A stretch of 6,607 nt of DNA from Deltaproteobacteria bacterium. GTDB lineage: Bacteria > Myxococcota_A > Polyangia > Haliangiales > Haliangiaceae. Under the pieces are notes generated by a model. The model was not told the DNA's origin, searched no databases, and saw only the letters and a list, made by a program, of their open reading frames with translations. The stretch covers positions 1 through 6,607 of the forward strand of contig JACCQV010001201.1 of the NCBI GenBank assembly GCA_013813945.1, given 5' to 3'. Shown here one piece after another: positions 5,512 to 6,607 of the stretch; within the stretch, counting starts at the first letter, position 1, and each line of letters opens with the position of its first letter. The translations under genes were made by a program, and so were the position numbers.

Positions 5512-6291
5512 TTACATGCAGCCCTTGGCAAGCGGGTTCGCCTTGCACTCCGCCGAGATCTTCGCGCCCTTGAGGCGCTCCTTGCGAGCGGCGATCGCCT
5601 TCGCTTCGGCGATGCGCTGCTCCATCTCGTACTTGTCCTTCTGCAGCGCCTTGAGCTTGGCGGTGGCGTTCGCGCGGTCCGCATCGTTCTGCGCCGAGAC
5701 GACGCTGTCGACAGCCGCGCTGACCTTCTTGTCGAGGTCTGAAAGATCCGCGGCGAGCCGCTCGACCTTCTGCTGCGCTTCCTCGGCGTCCTTGACGGCC
5801 TGCTTCGCGATCAGCTCGGCCTCTTCCTTCTTCTTCTCGGCCTCGGCAGACTCTGCCCGGCTCTGAATCGCGAACCAGATCATGCCGGCGGCCGCGACGA
5901 GAGCGAACCCCATGACGGCAAGCATCCAGGTCGGACGTTTCTTCGCGACCTCGGCGCGCCGGAGCTCCATCTCCTGCTGGAGGCGATGCTGCTCGAGTGC
6001 GGCCTGCTGACGCTGGCGCTCGGCGGCTTCTGCCGACTCGACGCGCATACGGGCCTCGCGCTCCGCGTTCTCGCGCGCTGTCTCGATCTGGAGAAGTGCG
6101 TCACGCTCCGCGCGGACGCGGGCCTCCTCGGCCTCGCGGACTGCACGCTCGGCAGCCTCGCGCGCCTGGGAGCGCTGCTGCTCCGCGGTGCGGACAGCCT
6201 CCGTCTCCTCCTGCACGCGGTTCTCCTCGATCTGTCGGAGCTCGCGCAGCGAGAACAAAACCGAATTCTCACGCTTCTCGCCTTGGGCCAT
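5512..6291 (-). CDS. Gene A: single-pass membrane protein with long charged helices on both sides, paralogue of gene B
   Basis: A 259-residue protein whose family I do not recognise. Order: leader 1-13; SLRELRQIEENRV (14-26); a long Glu/Arg/Gln/Ala-rich helix (about 27-117) that may be a coiled coil or a stable single helix; KKRPTWM (117-123); one membrane helix (about 122-142); a Lys/Glu/Ala-rich helix (143-245); and a tail with Cys249 and Cys258. The basic block predicts N-in, C-out topology, so the second helix and cysteine pair would lie in the periplasm. If fully helical, about 100 residues would extend roughly 15 nm, enough to reach far across the periplasm. The start at 6291 is well supported: AAGGA sits five bases upstream, and the in-frame extension to 6363 lacks such a site. 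By hand, about 109 of 259 positions match gene B. It is the first gene of the leftward block. A TolA-like or scaffold role is conceivable, but there is no direct evidence for one. Confidence 0.92.
   Translation of the reverse strand: MAQGEKRENSVLFSLRELRQIEENRVQEETEAVRTAEQQRSQAREAAERAVREAEEARVRAERDALLQIETARENAEREARMRVESAEAAERQRQQAALEQHRLQQEMELRRAEVAKKRPTWMLAVMGFALVAAAGMIWFAIQSRAESAEAEKKKEEAELIAKQAVKDAEEAQQKVERLAADLSDLDKKVSAAVDSVVSAQNDADRANATAKLKALQKDKYEMEQRIAEAKAIAARKERLKGAKISAECKANPLAKGCM
5945..5976 (-). repeat. Direct repeat copy within gene A (partner at 5052-5083)
   Basis: This is the gene A copy of the 32-base near-identical segment, which has one mismatch to gene B. Flanking codons for the same amino acids have diverged: the Arg and Thr codons of KRPTWM differ between the copies. 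The repeat is therefore better conserved at the DNA level than its immediate surroundings. Confidence 0.8.
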
Positions 6292-6296
6292 GAAAG

Positions 6297-6301
6297 TCCT
6301 T
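6297..6301 (-). promoter_or_regulatory. Strong ribosome binding site of gene A
   Basis: On the leftward strand AAGGA lies five bases before the ATG at 6291, a near-ideal Shine-Dalgarno arrangement. It is the clearest in the window and decides the start of gene A. Confidence 0.85.
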
Positions 6302-6336
6302 GGACCGGGGTTACTAGCCAACCGGACTCTTCGATC

Positions 6337-6363
6337 AGTATCACGCAGGATCCCCCACGGCAA
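6337..6363 (-). promoter_or_regulatory. Possible sigma-70-type promoter for gene A
   Basis: On the leftward strand, TTGCCG (6363-6358) and GATACT (6342-6337) match the -35 and -10 consensus at four of six positions each. The 15-base spacer is shorter than the usual 17. It would give a 5' leader of roughly 40 bases before the gene A start. This is a by-eye call. Confidence 0.3.
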
Positions 6364-6410
6364 CGCGATGTTGTGCGCGTGAGCAGCATGCGATACATCC
6401 CGTCCGCTAG

Positions 6411-6607
6411 ATGGGTTTCGTCGATCTCCATAGCCACGTGCTGTATGGCTTGGACGACGGCGCTCCCGACCAGGCGGCGGCCCTCGCGATGCTCGACGGG
6501 CTCGCGGCCCTGGGGATCACCGAACAATGTGTGACCCCACACCAGAAGGCTGCTCAGTACCTTCCTGACTGGGATCGGATCGAGCAGACCCTCGCGCAGC
6601 TCGAGAC
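6411..6607 (+). CDS. PHP-type protein-tyrosine phosphatase (CpsB/CapC/YwqE family), N-terminal part only
   Basis: The first 65 codons are present; the gene runs off the right edge. The translation begins M-G-F-V-D-L-H-S-H-V-L-Y-G-L-D-D-G, the signature of the CpsB/CapC PHP fold. The metal ligands expected here are His7, His9, Asp16 and, in VTPH, His44. The family's usual length is about 240-260 residues, so roughly a quarter is visible. These Mn-dependent enzymes dephosphorylate tyrosines on BY-kinases and so control capsule or exopolysaccharide export; the myxobacterial example I recall is PhpA of Myxococcus xanthus. An in-frame TAG sits immediately before the ATG, so translation cannot begin further upstream. 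No ribosome binding site precedes it, which fits a leaderless or poorly translated message. It is divergent from gene A with 119 bases between starts. Its partner kinase, if encoded nearby, would lie outside the window. The Ser/Thr kinase at the left edge is not its expected substrate class. Confidence 0.92.
   Translation, partial: MGFVDLHSHVLYGLDDGAPDQAAALAMLDGLAALGITEQCVTPHQKAAQYLPDWDRIEQTLAQLE

Larger units (their letters stand above)
6292..6410. promoter_or_regulatory. Divergent intergenic region between gene A and the PHP phosphatase gene
   Basis: These 119 bases separate two genes that start in opposite directions, so promoters for both should lie here or overlap the genes. For the rightward gene the best pair I can find is TTGTGC (6371-6376) with GATACA (6392-6397), 15 bases apart, which is weak. 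It would start the RNA almost at the ATG, so the message could be leaderless. No clear operator palindrome or riboswitch was seen. Confidence 0.5.

Noticed and set aside
4256..5866. A 536-residue open frame on the + strand opposite genes A/B and the FG-GAP gene start
   Set aside because: Arg-rich, compositionally odd translation with no domain; it lies opposite three genes with clear signal or membrane features and paralogy. It is an artefact of high GC at third positions.
6292..6305. GTCCAAGGAC palindrome overlapping the gene A ribosome site, considered as an RNA switch
   Set aside because: Only four pairs with a two-base loop, which cannot form a stable hairpin.
1..6607. CRISPR array, tRNA, rRNA, insertion sequence or attachment site
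   Set aside because: No regularly spaced direct repeats, cloverleaf, transposase, integrase or terminal inverted repeats were seen; coding density is high and ordinary.

Overview
This window looks like chromosomal DNA from a high-GC, myxobacterium-like bacterium (Myxococcota; something near the Haliangium/Kofleria/Nannocystis groups would fit). That assignment rests on three things: a eukaryotic-type Ser/Thr kinase, Cys-rich FG-GAP lipoproteins, and strong G/C third-position bias. The bias also creates many long false reading frames on the opposite strands. No rRNA, tRNA, CRISPR array, transposase or integrase was seen. No gene-free stretch exceeds about 120 bases.

Layout, left to right. Three genes read rightward. 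The first (1-1224) is a membrane-anchored Ser/Thr protein kinase with an intact catalytic core, probably cut at its 5' end by the window. Next is a small four-helix membrane protein of DUF1440/YagU type (1295-1753). Third is a short proline/lysine-rich lipoprotein with four conserved-looking cysteines (1844-2233). It converges on a leftward block, with only 7 bases between the two stop codons and an inverted repeat built from both gene ends. Read in its own direction, the leftward block is: gene A (6291-5512), gene B (5398-4616) and a large FG-GAP/VCBS beta-propeller lipoprotein (4592-2241). At the far right, a divergent rightward gene starts at 6411 and runs off the window. It is the N-terminus of a PHP-type (CpsB/CapC) protein-tyrosine phosphatase.

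The least explained part is the A-B pair. These are single-pass membrane proteins of 259 and 260 residues that align end to end without a gap, about 42% identical by hand count. Each has a long charged helix on both sides of the membrane segment, a nearly invariant juxtamembrane block, and a C-terminal cysteine pair predicted to lie in the periplasm. Gene B ends 23 bases before the FG-GAP lipoprotein begins, so at least B and the lipoprotein are probably co-transcribed. The A-B gap holds three inverted repeats that could set different expression of the two copies.

How the genes work together is inference. The leftward block looks like a cell-envelope module: two inner-membrane, periplasm-projecting coiled-coil proteins plus a surface or periplasmic propeller lipoprotein. 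It is flanked by signalling enzymes (Ser/Thr kinase, PHP-type phosphatase) that may be unrelated neighbours.
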